From Desulfobacteraceae bacterium (GTDB lineage: Bacteria; Desulfobacterota; Desulfobacteria; Desulfobacterales; UBA5616): DNA of 38,689 bases. Under the pieces are notes generated by a model, which saw nothing but the letters and a program-made list of their open reading frames with translations, was not told the DNA's origin and searched no databases. How positions within the stretch are numbered: the stretch's first letter is position 1; each line of letters opens with the position of its first letter. The position numbers were made by a program, and so were the translations under genes. Location of the stretch: contig VMSV01000005.1 in NCBI GenBank assembly GCA_013791935.1, forward strand, positions 1-38,689. The letters run 5' to 3'. This document shows, in pieces, positions 10,441-19,844 of this stretch.

Positions 10441-11877
10441 TCAGGTATCCTGATAGGCGTTCCGGGAAATTTTCTCCAGGGTGGTTAGAATCAAATCCAG
10501 AAAAGCCTGTTTCTCTGAAGAACCCGACTCAAAGGTCCCTGTACGAATCATCTTGAATAGCCTGAAACAGGCCCTTCTTTCCCGGTCTTCCCAAAGGGAC
10601 GTATAGCCCATTTTGATGGGGGCCGGGTCCTGAATTTCTGCTTTTGAATCCGGAAGACCCCTGCGGCCATGGGCCCAGTTAATGATGCGGGCGTAAAGAA
10701 GCAAGGCCCGGTCAATGAGCACGAACATGAATTGGGGGTTTTCCATGGGCCCGGTCTGAATCCGAAATCCTCCGATTCTGATGCCCTTGATTTTGAGATT
10801 CGTCATTTTGGACCCGCCCAGCAACGCCGACCCTGCCGCCGCAAGCCCCCCCAGGGCGGTGAAAATGCCGAAAGTGAGCCCATGGGCCGCCACATCCAGA
10901 ATACTTCCCATAATACCGCCTGCAACACCTGCGGCAATGGCCAACTGCCCTGGTTTCAGTCCCAGAACCTGCCAGGTTCGCTCATTGAAAAGGCTCTGAT
11001 TGACCATGTCATCGGGAGGAAGTTCCATCTGGAAGATATTGTGTTTGAAGCGCTTTTTTATGCGCTGGTGGGTTTCCTTCTCCAGACCGGCAATTTTTCC
11101 CCCATAGTCGGCCTCCATGGCTTTCCTTGCGGACTCCAGATGGTCTTCATCTTGAAACTTTTTGACGATTTTATATCGGATGCATTTTTCCAGCATCTCC
11201 AGAATCAGTTCGGCAGTTCGAGTGTTCCTTCTTTGCCAGTCCTGTTTGAAGGCGGTGATGACTTTCTCCAGGGGACCCTGCCAGTCCGGATCAATGGCCC
11301 TTAAACTTTCCAATAGATCAATGCGTTCCCGGTAGGTGGCCCGGTGGGCGTTGAAGATCCGAACCACGTTGAAATGCTTTCGAAGTTCCTTTTTCCAATC
11401 CTCGATATAGCCCTCCGAAGCATCCTTGTTGTTGATGACCGCCATTCTGGGCTGCCCGGTCATTCTCAGAATTTCCATTTCAGCCTTGTCATCCGAACGA
11501 AGGGGCCTTGATCCATCCAGAACATAGATGATCCCCGCCCCCATTTCAACAGGTCCCAGCAGCTCGACCTCATCCTGAAAATCCTGATTTCTTAAGCAGA
11601 ATTTTCGAAAAAGGCCCACGATATTGTCTGTGGTTTCCTCATGGGCCTTGAACCAGGCCAGAGTCTTTTTGGGGGCCTGGAATCCCGGGGTGTCCACAAA
11701 CCGGATAATTTCTTCCCCGTCAATCACAACCGGATAAGGATGACAAACCACGGTTTCCCCGGGAACCGGAGTGATTCTCACCCTGTCGTCTTCGGAAAGG
11801 GTTGAAACCACGGAGGATTTCCCCTCGTTGGGATGGCCGAGAACGGCGAATACAGGAATTTTCGATTTCACTCTCAT
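10441..11877 (-). CDS. DUF3482-type GTPase (G-domain plus glycine-rich membrane-associating region)
   Basis: The 478-residue protein begins with a GTPase domain: P-loop GHPNEGKS (14-21), G3 motif DTPG (62-65) and G4 motif NNKD (149-152). The remainder resembles the DUF3482 family. It has a charged helical segment (about 200-300), then a glycine/alanine-rich hydrophobic stretch (311-356) that could insert into the membrane. The ATG at 11877 is preferred over an in-frame ATG at 11913. It starts 1 nt after the stop of the upstream membrane-protein gene and has AAGG 9 nt ahead; the longer version would overlap that gene. Proteins of this family commonly sit beside DUF2868 proteins, as here. Its substrate or process is unknown. 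Confidence 0.82.
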   Translation of the reverse strand: MRVKSKIPVFAVLGHPNEGKSSVVSTLSEDDRVRITPVPGETVVCHPYPVVIDGEEIIRFVDTPGFQAPKKTLAWFKAHEETTDNIVGLFRKFCLRNQDFQDEVELLGPVEMGAGIIYVLDGSRPLRSDDKAEMEILRMTGQPRMAVINNKDASEGYIEDWKKELRKHFNVVRIFNAHRATYRERIDLLESLRAIDPDWQGPLEKVITAFKQDWQRRNTRTAELILEMLEKCIRYKIVKKFQDEDHLESARKAMEADYGGKIAGLEKETHQRIKKRFKHNIFQMELPPDDMVNQSLFNERTWQVLGLKPGQLAIAAGVAGGIMGSILDVAAHGLTFGIFTALGGLAAAGSALLGGSKMTNLKIKGIRIGGFRIQTGPMENPQFMFVLIDRALLLYARIINWAHGRRGLPDSKAEIQDPAPIKMGYTSLWEDRERRACFRLFKMIRTGTFESGSSEKQAFLDLILTTLEKISRNAYQDT

Positions 11878-11878
11878 A

Positions 11879-13468
11879 TTACCGGACCTTTTCCAAAATA
11901 ATGAAGGGATCATTCAACGCGGTTGTTTTCCGGCTCCAGAGCTTCCAGTCCGCCTCTTCAACCGGGGAAAAGAGTTCCCCGGATCGAGGTTTTCCCACCA
12001 GCCCGATATAGAGGGGGGCGGTTTTCCCGAACATCACCCGGAGGTCCTCAAGATAAGTAACGACCTCCTTGATGGGAGGCTGCCATGCTTCAAGGAGAAC
12101 AAAAATAATTCCTGTTCCGGATTCAGGCTCATCGGTGATTTCGCTTTTGAGCATTGCACCGTCCAAATCCATATCCATGGTAACTTTCAGGCAAACCCCT
12201 GTTCGGAAACCCAGAATACGGGCAAAATGTTCAACCAGGTCTTCTTTTTTACAGGCATCAAAGATATCTTCCGGAATCAGGGCGGTAAAGCGGGGGGACA
12301 TGGCCTTGGACTGGTCATGGGGCGGCTGCATGGTGGTTTTCCACTGAAGGGAGGAAGGCAACACGTCTCCCTTGAAAGCGCTTCCTGAGGAAGCCACCAA
12401 AGGGGTGATCAGTCGGGTGACCAACTGAAGGCCGTCGGCATGGGAAAAGGTCAGTTGGCGCAGGCGAACCTTTTCCATAAACGTCCCCCAGGCGTAGAAC
12501 AGGGCCCTGGGAATCAGTCCGTAAAAAACCAGGCAGAAGAATAAAAACGGCCACCATGAAACCAGGTCCGGCGTGGACAGGTCGTAAATGCCGTCCTTTA
12601 AAATCATTCGGCTTCCCGCGACCTGGTCAAAGGTCGGGTGGGCAAGGCCCGAAGGCATGAACCATTTCCAGGGTACGGCCAGGTTGCTGATGAGACGAAA
12701 GATCAGCGAAGGAGCGGTTTCCAGGGTGGTTTGCCATCCAAAAGCAAGATCTTTTCCCATCACCTGAAGCACGGTTCCTACCAGGGCCCCCAAATTGAAA
12801 CCGATTCCGAACATCTGGGCAGCCAGAAAAAGCGGCCAGAAAAATACCCTGCCGTAAACCTTCTTTTTCATCCTCGCCAGATCAAGGATAGCCTCCATGC
12901 TCTGCCTTCTTGTGCCGGTCAGCACTTTTCCATCGCCGGATGTTTTTAATTTGGCCATGCCCCTGGCAAGATAACGGGCGATCCATCCATAGAGGGGCGA
13001 CAAAGCCAGGTTAAAAAACCCCATGGACCTCAGGCAAAGAGAAACCAACATCCATGATACCAGAAAGAACTGGGGCAAGATGAGACTCCCCAGAAAAATG
13101 GACACGTTGATGGGTTCTTCGCCTGTATATTGAAGAAGAGACATGGCCAGGATAGCCCCGGAGGCCAGGCCCACTGCAAGAAGAAGCACTTTGAGGGATC
13201 GAACAAAATCCGTATAAGCTTCGCCGGGAAGCATGATGTCGTCATCGCCCAGAAGATCGTCCCGACTTCGCCGGATGTTCAGCCATTCCTTCACCAGAAA
13301 ACGGGAATCCCGGGGGGAGAAGCCATGACCAGAAGGAATTTTGGGAGCAATATTATGAAGAAAGATTTTCCGATCCCTGCGATCCAGCGCAGTCTCATCC
13401 ATGTCCTGGTCCAGACGCCTGAAATATTCAAAGTCAATGATGTCGCCGCTTTTCCATTCGGTTTTCAT
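11879..13468 (-). CDS. DUF2868-type multi-pass membrane protein
   Basis: This 529-residue protein resembles DUF2868, a family without an assigned function. Hydrophobic segments at about 91-112, 120-148, 206-236 and 302-325 predict at least four membrane passes, with a soluble C-terminal region of about 190 residues. The start at 13468 gives an ATGA overlap with the stop of the upstream aldolase-like gene and has a GGGA ribosome site. A longer open frame to 13555 would run deep into that gene. The stop lies 1 nt before the GTPase start. The pairing suggests the GTPase acts on or with this membrane protein; that is inference from context. Confidence 0.78.
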   Translation of the reverse strand: MKTEWKSGDIIDFEYFRRLDQDMDETALDRRDRKIFLHNIAPKIPSGHGFSPRDSRFLVKEWLNIRRSRDDLLGDDDIMLPGEAYTDFVRSLKVLLLAVGLASGAILAMSLLQYTGEEPINVSIFLGSLILPQFFLVSWMLVSLCLRSMGFFNLALSPLYGWIARYLARGMAKLKTSGDGKVLTGTRRQSMEAILDLARMKKKVYGRVFFWPLFLAAQMFGIGFNLGALVGTVLQVMGKDLAFGWQTTLETAPSLIFRLISNLAVPWKWFMPSGLAHPTFDQVAGSRMILKDGIYDLSTPDLVSWWPFLFFCLVFYGLIPRALFYAWGTFMEKVRLRQLTFSHADGLQLVTRLITPLVASSGSAFKGDVLPSSLQWKTTMQPPHDQSKAMSPRFTALIPEDIFDACKKEDLVEHFARILGFRTGVCLKVTMDMDLDGAMLKSEITDEPESGTGIIFVLLEAWQPPIKEVVTYLEDLRVMFGKTAPLYIGLVGKPRSGELFSPVEEADWKLWSRKTTALNDPFIILEKVR

Positions 13469-14661
13469 TTTTCCCACAAACGCTCCCTTTCCACAGCCTT
13501 GAATTGACCCAGTCTGTTGAAATAGGCCTCCCGGCAGGTTTTTTCTATGGAACACAGCCGTTCAAAGGGCTCATTAAAATCGGTTTCACCCCCTGTGAAC
13601 ACCCCGTGGCCGTAGACAATCACCCCCTTGGCCGCCATCATGGCCGAAGGAACTGTGCGGCTGATGGACAGGGGACCGCTGCCCCCTTCGCCGGTGACAA
13701 TGGGGATGGTACCCAGGGTTCTTTTTTCAGGGCATTTTGTATGGCATTCTCCCGACAAAGGACAATCCTTTTCTCTTTCACAATACATGGACATGATCAC
13801 GGCGAATTTGGGGTGCCCATGGAGGATGGTTTTAAGATAGGAATTCCGGTATACTGCCATGTGGGTGGGGAGCTCCGAGGAGGCGGTGATTCCGGTACAA
13901 GAGGAATGATCCATGGGGCAGGCATCCACGCATCCTTCCAGTTCATCCAGAAAACTGCCGGTCTGGCTGATATACACCTTATGGTCAAAGCAACAGGAAA
14001 TGTTCCCCATCACGGAATCCACCAGGCCATAATTAACCACAGGTTTACCGGCTTCACAGACCGCCCCGCAAACCGCTTCTTCGGTGTCAAAAGGTCCTTT
14101 CCTGAAGGAGGCCTTGGTTTCCGAAAATGCCGGAAGGCCTGAGAGCACATGGTCAAAGATTTTTCGGTCTTCCTCTTCAAGGGTTCCTGAAAAAGCCTTG
14201 GCCAGATAATCGGAGAAAAATTTCACAAAACAGGAGAACAGAACCGATGAAAAATTCACAAAGGTTTGCTCCGGGCTCACGGTTCCGCAGGTGACAAGCC
14301 CACGTCCCGGAAGGATCGCGGCCTTTCTGCCCTTTAAGGCCCCTGCCATGGCCTCGGAAGTAAAATCATGGAGAACCGGAATATCATGAAGAAAAGTCCT
14401 GGTTTCATTGTCCTTAAGATGAATCACGCCCATAGACCTTTGGGCCAGGTAATCCAGGATGGTTCCATAGGGTTCGGCAGGCCTGGCAAAGAGCACCGTA
14501 CTGATGTTAAGATGGTCAAAGAGCGGGGCAAGCACGGCAACCGTTGGATCGGGCCGGTTCCACTCAAGCCCTGCGTCCCATTGCCCCATCACCGCGGTGC
14601 CGGGCAAAATCAAACTCTGGGCCACCAGTTTTTCCTCGAATTTTCGCATCAGGTTTTCCAT
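13465..14661 (-). CDS. Class II aldolase/adducin-like protein with cysteine-rich insertion
   Basis: The C-terminal half (about 195-385) matches the class II aldolase fold: SSELPTHMAVYRN, the HGHP motif (H281, H283) that normally ligates the metal, and YGHGVF (H352). The N-terminal half carries a second, degenerate-looking segment (GRKAAILPGRGLVTCGTVSPEQTF region, 111-134) similar to an aldolase C-terminal part, suggesting an internal duplication. Seven cysteines surround the putative active site: C244-x3-C248-x6-C255 and C294-x5-C300-x5-C306-x3-C310. Ordinary fuculose-phosphate aldolases lack these, and they could bind a cluster or zinc. An alternative ATG at 14649 forms a TGATG overlap with the upstream gene. 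The substrate is unknown. Confidence 0.72.
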   Translation of the reverse strand: MENLMRKFEEKLVAQSLILPGTAVMGQWDAGLEWNRPDPTVAVLAPLFDHLNISTVLFARPAEPYGTILDYLAQRSMGVIHLKDNETRTFLHDIPVLHDFTSEAMAGALKGRKAAILPGRGLVTCGTVSPEQTFVNFSSVLFSCFVKFFSDYLAKAFSGTLEEEDRKIFDHVLSGLPAFSETKASFRKGPFDTEEAVCGAVCEAGKPVVNYGLVDSVMGNISCCFDHKVYISQTGSFLDELEGCVDACPMDHSSCTGITASSELPTHMAVYRNSYLKTILHGHPKFAVIMSMYCEREKDCPLSGECHTKCPEKRTLGTIPIVTGEGGSGPLSISRTVPSAMMAAKGVIVYGHGVFTGGETDFNEPFERLCSIEKTCREAYFNRLGQFKAVERERLWEK

Positions 14662-16430
14662 GGGAGGTTCAATGCTTCCGCCTTGGCTTGCAGGGGCATG
14701 CCGTTTGCGTCCAGCCCTCTGATTTGATAATAATTCAACCGCGCTTCAACAAATTTGCCTCGGGGAATGGGGGGAATGTCCATTTGAGGGCTTCCGGTTC
14801 CCGGCTCCTTGAAAAATCTTTCCGGAAGATCATCGTCTTTGCAATCAAAACCATTGCGGCTGTTCATCATGCGTTCCTGGAAATAAATGCGCTCCCCGAT
14901 TTTTAACAGGTCCTGTCCTGAGGCTTCCTGTCCGGTGACCGCGGAAAAGGCCCTGGCATATTCCTCCAGGGTGGCTCCTAAAAAAATAAATTTGCAGGCT
15001 GTGAGGGAATCCACCATGGCATTGACATCTTCGGCGATTTTCACCATGCGAGCTTTGCCGGAAAAAGTAAACCGGTCCATGGGAACCGGCTTTCTAAGCA
15101 ATTCCGTTGCAATGGGGTAGGCCCGCAGATGGCAGCCTCCGCGCGTGGAAAGCGCATAACCCAAAGCCATGCCGTAGGCCCCCCGGGGATCATAGGCCGG
15201 AAGCTCGAGTTTTTTTACGGTCATGGCGGATTCGGGGTGTCCTACAGATGAGGCATATCGAAATGCGCCTTTCCCCAGCTCCTTGCCCGGCCCCCGGCCA
15301 TGGCCCATATCCTGCAAAAGGGACAGGATTTCATCCGGCAAAAGCGCTCTTCCCTCAATTTCCGAGTAACAGGAAAGAACCGCCCCTGCAGAGATGGTGT
15401 CCATACCAAGATCATTGCACAATCCATTGGCCTTCATTACCAGGGAAATGTCCTTCAAACCCAGGAGGGCTGTGAAATGGTTCATGGTTTCAAATTCCGG
15501 AAGAACTTCTTTATCCCCGCTGATTTTCTTGCACCGGATATGGCATCCCCGGCAACCCGTATGACCGGGATGATACTTCTTCTCATAGGCATGGGCGTTC
15601 AATCCCGAAGCCGCCTCAAAAAAGGTCTTCCGAAAATTATCCGTGGGCATCATACGACGGCTTGCGGTCAGATCATAGAGCGCGCCGGTGCCGTATTTTG
15701 AAATTCCGAATTCCCCCATGAGCACCGGAGAGGCTGCCACCAGCCGAAATATGTCTATCCGGGCCGCTTCCAGGCCTTTTGGATCATGGATTGGGATTTT
15801 CCCACTGCCCCTGATCTTAATATATTTCAGGTTCTTGGCAGCGCAGACCAAGCCAAGGCCGTTTCTTCCCGCAGCATAATGCCCGTCAAACAGAATATTG
15901 GCGAATTTGACTCCGTTTTCAGCCGCCGGACCGATGGCGGCATAAGACCCGGCCTGCCCTGCAAACCGCTGATCCATGCTGGAAATACTTTCACCCCCAA
16001 GACTTGATGCGTCCACCAGGCGGATCTGATCATCCTCCATCTCAATCCCGGTGAGGGTTTCGGCCCTGCCGGTAAGGATGACCCCGTCCCAACCCGCTTT
16101 CTTCAGTTCAGTTCCGAATTTTCCGCCCACAGAAGCATCCGCAACAGTCCCGGTCAAAGGAGACCTGGACATAACGGCCATGCGCCCGGAGGTTGGGGAG
16201 GAGGTTCCCACCAGGGGACCGGTGAAAAAAATCAGGGGCATTTCCGGGTCATTCCAGCTTCGGGTCACATGGTCCGCAAGATAATACCCGGCCATGCCTT
16301 TACCACCCACAAAGTCATGGTAAACCCGTTCATCAGGGGTTTCCACGTCAACTCGACGTTTTGTCAGATCGATCCTCAGGATTTTTCCGGTCCATCCGTG
16401 CATGGGGTGTCTTTTGTCTGGCATATCCAA
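14649..16430 (-). CDS. Aldehyde ferredoxin oxidoreductase family protein (tungsten/molybdenum bis-pterin)
   Basis: The AOR family oxidises aldehydes to carboxylates with ferredoxin as acceptor. The 593-residue length is normal. The N-terminal domain (GWTGKILRIDLTKRRV, FVGGKGMAGYYLAD) is characteristic. The [4Fe-4S] ligands are visible as C293-x2-C296-x3-C300 plus C479 in DSLTACKF. The cytoplasmic enzyme would need a tungstopterin cofactor; no cofactor gene is in the window. It is the first gene of a four-gene operon and overlaps the aldolase-like gene by 13 nt, hinting that the aldolase makes or uses its aldehyde. Which subfamily it belongs to cannot be decided by eye. Confidence 0.9.
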   Translation of the reverse strand: MDMPDKRHPMHGWTGKILRIDLTKRRVDVETPDERVYHDFVGGKGMAGYYLADHVTRSWNDPEMPLIFFTGPLVGTSSPTSGRMAVMSRSPLTGTVADASVGGKFGTELKKAGWDGVILTGRAETLTGIEMEDDQIRLVDASSLGGESISSMDQRFAGQAGSYAAIGPAAENGVKFANILFDGHYAAGRNGLGLVCAAKNLKYIKIRGSGKIPIHDPKGLEAARIDIFRLVAASPVLMGEFGISKYGTGALYDLTASRRMMPTDNFRKTFFEAASGLNAHAYEKKYHPGHTGCRGCHIRCKKISGDKEVLPEFETMNHFTALLGLKDISLVMKANGLCNDLGMDTISAGAVLSCYSEIEGRALLPDEILSLLQDMGHGRGPGKELGKGAFRYASSVGHPESAMTVKKLELPAYDPRGAYGMALGYALSTRGGCHLRAYPIATELLRKPVPMDRFTFSGKARMVKIAEDVNAMVDSLTACKFIFLGATLEEYARAFSAVTGQEASGQDLLKIGERIYFQERMMNSRNGFDCKDDDLPERFFKEPGTGSPQMDIPPIPRGKFVEARLNYYQIRGLDANGMPLQAKAEALNLPWKT

Positions 16431-16446
16431 TGTTTCCAGGAGTGTT

Positions 16447-16472
16447 GCACAACCCGGCGGGCCGGGTTGTGC
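16447..16472. repeat. Strong 12-bp-arm inverted repeat just upstream of the AOR gene
   Basis: GCACAACCCGGC and GCCGGGTTGTGC are separated by two bases, forming a very GC-rich perfect hairpin. It ends 16 nt before the AOR ATG and has no T-tract in either direction. It could hide or expose the ribosome site, be a protein-binding operator, or be a dispersed REP-like element. Confidence 0.65.
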
Positions 16473-16633
16473 TGCTGAACCTGTATATCACAACAAAGGC
16501 ATTGATTAAAAGATGAATGCTTGGCTTTTATGAATTGGCCAGTATCCGAAAGATGGTTCCTGCTAAAATGGATTGGTTAAAAAAATCGCAATGAGGTGGG
16601 GGAAAACCTCTTAAATGGAGATCCATCCTGATA

Positions 16634-17578
16634 TCACCCGGAACGGCCCTGACCCTGTTCATCGGAATAGAATTCGGGGTATAATCTTTTTGCGCAATCC
16701 GGACAAATGCCGTGGGAGAAGTCTGCTTCGGTTTTTTCGTGAAGAAAGGATTCGATCTGAATCCATCGGTTCTCTTCGTTCCGGATGCTTTTGCAACTTG
16801 CGCAGATGGGAATAAAACCGCTCAATACCTTTGCAAGGGCGATTGAAAGCTGCGCTTGAAGTTCCTTCTGCCTTTTCAGGGTTTGTTTCATCTCGGTGAT
16901 ATCCGAAAAAGACACCACGCTTTGCCGGGTTCCTGGAATCATGTCCACGGCGGCCAGAATGTCCCTCTGGTCGTTGTTTCTGGTCACAAACTTGAATTCA
17001 TACCGATTGGGGACCCTTTCCGGGGCGATCCTTCGGGTGTGGTGATAGGCCCTGATTTTTTCCTGCTCTTCTTCCAGCACAAAATCCAGGCAACTTTTCC
17101 CATTCTCAATCTCTTCCTTGGAATACCCGGACAGGGATTCAAATTCAGAATTTGCCAGGGAAATGGTGGTGTCTTCTTCGACAATGGCCATGGCGGTTCC
17201 CGTGGTCTCAAAAATTTTTCGATACCGAATTTCAGAGTCCGCAAGCTGCTTTTTTGCACCGGCCAAGGCTTCACTCAAGCCTACGGCAAGCAGGGAAACA
17301 ATCGTCAGCATCAGGGCACGGACCCAGTCATCCACCCTGATGGCATTATGGAAATAGGTAAGTTGGCCCAACAGAAGCATGGCCAGAAGGGCACCGGTGA
17401 CATAAAGCCCTTTTCTTCTCCACCAGATGCAGGACAAAATGATGGGAATATAAAAAAAGTGGGTGTAAATCTGACTGGTTTTCAGAATGTTCTGAAAATA
17501 ATAGGCCAACAGATAGGCCAGGACCACTAGAAAAGCAATAATGAAAACCTGGTATTTTTTGTTGCCGGTTAATTCCAA
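16634..17578 (-). CDS. Membrane PAS-domain sensor protein with C-terminal Cys motif, no kinase domain
   Basis: About 314 residues. From the TTG start, four hydrophobic segments occupy roughly residues 11-28, 38-53, 58-74 and 88-104. A PAS domain (about 118-235) follows, containing FETTGTAMAIVEED and SGYSKEEI, then a short coiled segment. The C-terminal module has paired cysteines (IPICASCKSIR and HGICPDCAKRLYPEF), a motif common at the ends of delta-proteobacterial PAS proteins and probably metal-binding. No histidine kinase, GGDEF or HTH domain is present, so the output is unknown. TTG 17578 has GGGAGGAG 5 nt ahead; ATG 17632 and TTG 17650 are open in frame but lack a good site. It is divergent from acs. 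Confidence 0.7.
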   Translation of the reverse strand: MELTGNKKYQVFIIAFLVVLAYLLAYYFQNILKTSQIYTHFFYIPIILSCIWWRRKGLYVTGALLAMLLLGQLTYFHNAIRVDDWVRALMLTIVSLLAVGLSEALAGAKKQLADSEIRYRKIFETTGTAMAIVEEDTTISLANSEFESLSGYSKEEIENGKSCLDFVLEEEQEKIRAYHHTRRIAPERVPNRYEFKFVTRNNDQRDILAAVDMIPGTRQSVVSFSDITEMKQTLKRQKELQAQLSIALAKVLSGFIPICASCKSIRNEENRWIQIESFLHEKTEADFSHGICPDCAKRLYPEFYSDEQGQGRSG

Positions 17579-17861
17579 AGTTACTCCTCCCGTTTGGATG
17601 GTTCTCAAATCTTCTTGCAAAGTCCCTGCCATCCACGGGGAGCTCTTCAAGCCACTGTTCCCGTCATATTCCGGGGGAGTCCACCGTTCCTGGCGGGGCC
17701 GGGGGGTTTAGAACGTCCGGATTTTTTACAGATTGTAAAAATCAGGGGTTGATTCAACCAAGGAATATATAGTAAATTGGGTCATCATCGTCATCCCGAA
17801 AGGCATTCCGTTAAAGTTTTTTCAAAATATTCACCCCCCTGGTTTTCAAAAAGGAGAAACA
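17579..17861. promoter_or_regulatory. Divergent control region between the PAS sensor and acs
   Basis: This 283-nt region should hold promoters for both genes. It contains a perfect palindrome (17723-17741) and, downstream of it, a TTGATT hexamer (17749) followed by an AT-rich TATATAGTAAAT stretch. The spacing is too short for a confident sigma70 call. AGGAG precedes the acs ATG. Confidence 0.4.
17723..17741. promoter_or_regulatory. Palindrome TTTTTACA-N3-TGTAAAAA upstream of acs, candidate operator
   Basis: The arms TTTTTACA and TGTAAAAA are exact reverse complements with a 3-nt spacer. A second copy of the core (TTTTACA-N3-TGTAAAA) lies at 22169-22185. The AT-rich stem is a poor terminator, and the recurrence beside central-carbon genes suggests a regulator site. 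The regulator is unknown. Confidence 0.5.
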
Positions 17862-19826
17862 ATGAGCGATTTCAAGTTCCATGCCCCGGATACCTTCAGA
17901 AAGAACGCCTGGATCAAAACCTATGAAGAGTACAAGGCCATGTACGACCGGTCGGTTCAGAACCCGGAAGACTTCTGGGCCGAACAGGCGGATCATTTTT
18001 ACTGGGAGAAGAAATGGGATAAAGTCCGGGACTACAATTACCACCTTTCCAAAGGCCCCATTCACATTCAATGGTTTGCAGGCGGAAAAACCAACATCAC
18101 CCATAATTGCCTGGACCGTCATCTGGAGGGCCGAAAAGATCAACTGGCCATCATCTGGGAAGGCAACGAACCCGGTGAGGACCGGGTTCTCACCTATGGC
18201 GAGCTTCACGAACAGGTCTGCAAATTCGCCAATGTCCTGAAAAAATGCCATGTGGTCAAGGGCGACCGGGTGGCCATCTACATGCCCATGGTACCGGAAC
18301 TGGCCGTGGCCATGCTGGCAGTGGCCAGAATAGGCGCTGTTCACAGCATCGTCTTCGGAGGATTTTCCGCAGAAGCCCTGGCAGACCGAATTCTGGACAG
18401 CCGATGCAAAATCCTTCTCACCTCGGATGCGGCCATGCGAGGGAAAAAACCTGTGGAAGTGAAGGCCAATGCAGACACGGCCATGGCCATCTGCGCTAAA
18501 AATAACCACCGGGTGGATCACTGTGTTGTTGTGAAGCGGGCAGGCATCCCCACGAAAATGGAAGAGGGCCGAGATCTGTGGTGGCATGAAGAAATGGCCC
18601 TGACAGACCCCCATTGTCCGGTGGAATGGATGGATGCCGAAGACCCTCTTTTTATTCTCTACACCTCCGGCTCCACCGGCAAACCCAAAGGCGTTCAGCA
18701 CAATGTGGGCGGATACATGGTCTATACGGGAACCACCTTCCGTTATATTTTCGATTACCATGATGGAGACATCTTCTGGTGTACCGCAGATATCGGATGG
18801 GTCACCGGACACAGCTATATTGTTTACGGACCCCTGTCCCAGGGCGCCACCAGCATCATGTTTGAAGGGGTTCCCAATTATCCCGATCCCGGAAGATTCT
18901 GGGCAGTGGTGGACAAATGGAAGGTCAACCAGTTCTACACTGCTCCCACGGCCATTCGTGCCTTGATGGCCCAGGGGGAACAATGGGTGAAACCCTATGA
19001 TCTCTCCAGCCTGAGAATTTTGGGGTCGGTGGGAGAACCCATTAATCCGGAAGCCTGGAGATGGTATTTCACCAACGTGGGCAAAGAAAAATGCCCTGTT
19101 GTGGACACCTGGTGGCAAACGGAAACCGGAGGCATTTTAATCACACCCCTGCCCTATGCCATTGATCAGAAACCCGGGGCCGCCTCCCTTCCCTTCTTCT
19201 CTGTAAAACCTGTGATTTTAAATGAATTCGCTTCCGCTGTGGAAGGCCCGGGGGAAGGGATTCTGGCTATCTCCGAACCCTGGCCCGGCCAGATGAGAAC
19301 CGTCTATGGAGATCACGCGAGGTTTGAGCAGACCTATTTCCAGATGTTTGACGGGTATTATTTCACAGGGGACGGCTGCAAAAGAGATGCGGACGGGTAT
19401 TACTGGATCACCGGCCGGGTGGATGATGTCATCAATGTGTCCGGCCATCGCCTGGGCACCGCCGAAGTAGAAAGCGCCCTGGTGGGTCATCCCGAGGTGG
19501 CGGAGGCTGCGGTCATCGGGTTTCCCCATAAAATCAAGGGTCAGGGCATATACGCCTATGTCACCCTCATGGTGTCTTCACTGCCCAGTGATACGCTTTT
19601 AAAAGAATTGAAAGACCATGTGAGAAAAGAAATCGGGCCCTTCGCCACACCGGACATCATTCATCTGGCCCCTGCCCTGCCCAAAACCCGGTCCGGCAAA
19701 ATCATGCGCCGGATTTTAAGGAAAATCGCTTCCGATGAGTTTGACAACCTGGGGGACACCTCCACCCTGGCGGACCCCTCGGTGGTGGAAGCCCTCATCG
19801 AGACCCATAAAAGTTTAGCCAAATAA
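17862..19826 (+). CDS. acs: Acetyl-CoA synthetase (AMP-forming)
   Basis: Acs activates acetate to acetyl-CoA through acetyl-AMP in the cytoplasm. The 654-residue length is standard. It has the P-loop-like motif [12 protein letters not shown] (about 266), the tryptophan-rich WWQTETGG segment typical of acetyl-CoA synthetases, the hinge [20 protein letters not shown] (about 517), and the C-terminal [14 protein letters not shown] with the lysine that acetylation can silence (about 610-615). AGGAGAAACA precedes the ATG. A GNAT-type acetyltransferase gene lies convergently 18 nt downstream, so control of Acs by acetylation is conceivable but not shown. Confidence 0.97.
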   Translation: MSDFKFHAPDTFRKNAWIKTYEEYKAMYDRSVQNPEDFWAEQADHFYWEKKWDKVRDYNYHLSKGPIHIQWFAGGKTNITHNCLDRHLEGRKDQLAIIWEGNEPGEDRVLTYGELHEQVCKFANVLKKCHVVKGDRVAIYMPMVPELAVAMLAVARIGAVHSIVFGGFSAEALADRILDSRCKILLTSDAAMRGKKPVEVKANADTAMAICAKNNHRVDHCVVVKRAGIPTKMEEGRDLWWHEEMALTDPHCPVEWMDAEDPLFILYTSGSTGKPKGVQHNVGGYMVYTGTTFRYIFDYHDGDIFWCTADIGWVTGHSYIVYGPLSQGATSIMFEGVPNYPDPGRFWAVVDKWKVNQFYTAPTAIRALMAQGEQWVKPYDLSSLRILGSVGEPINPEAWRWYFTNVGKEKCPVVDTWWQTETGGILITPLPYAIDQKPGAASLPFFSVKPVILNEFASAVEGPGEGILAISEPWPGQMRTVYGDHARFEQTYFQMFDGYYFTGDGCKRDADGYYWITGRVDDVINVSGHRLGTAEVESALVGHPEVAEAAVIGFPHKIKGQGIYAYVTLMVSSLPSDTLLKELKDHVRKEIGPFATPDIIHLAPALPKTRSGKIMRRILRKIASDEFDNLGDTSTLADPSVVEALIETHKSLAK

Positions 19827-19844
19827 AAAAGGCAGGAATTCAAA

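Noticed and set aside
17811..19118. 435-residue open frame on - opposite acs
   Set aside because: Antisense shadow of acs, without domain signatures.
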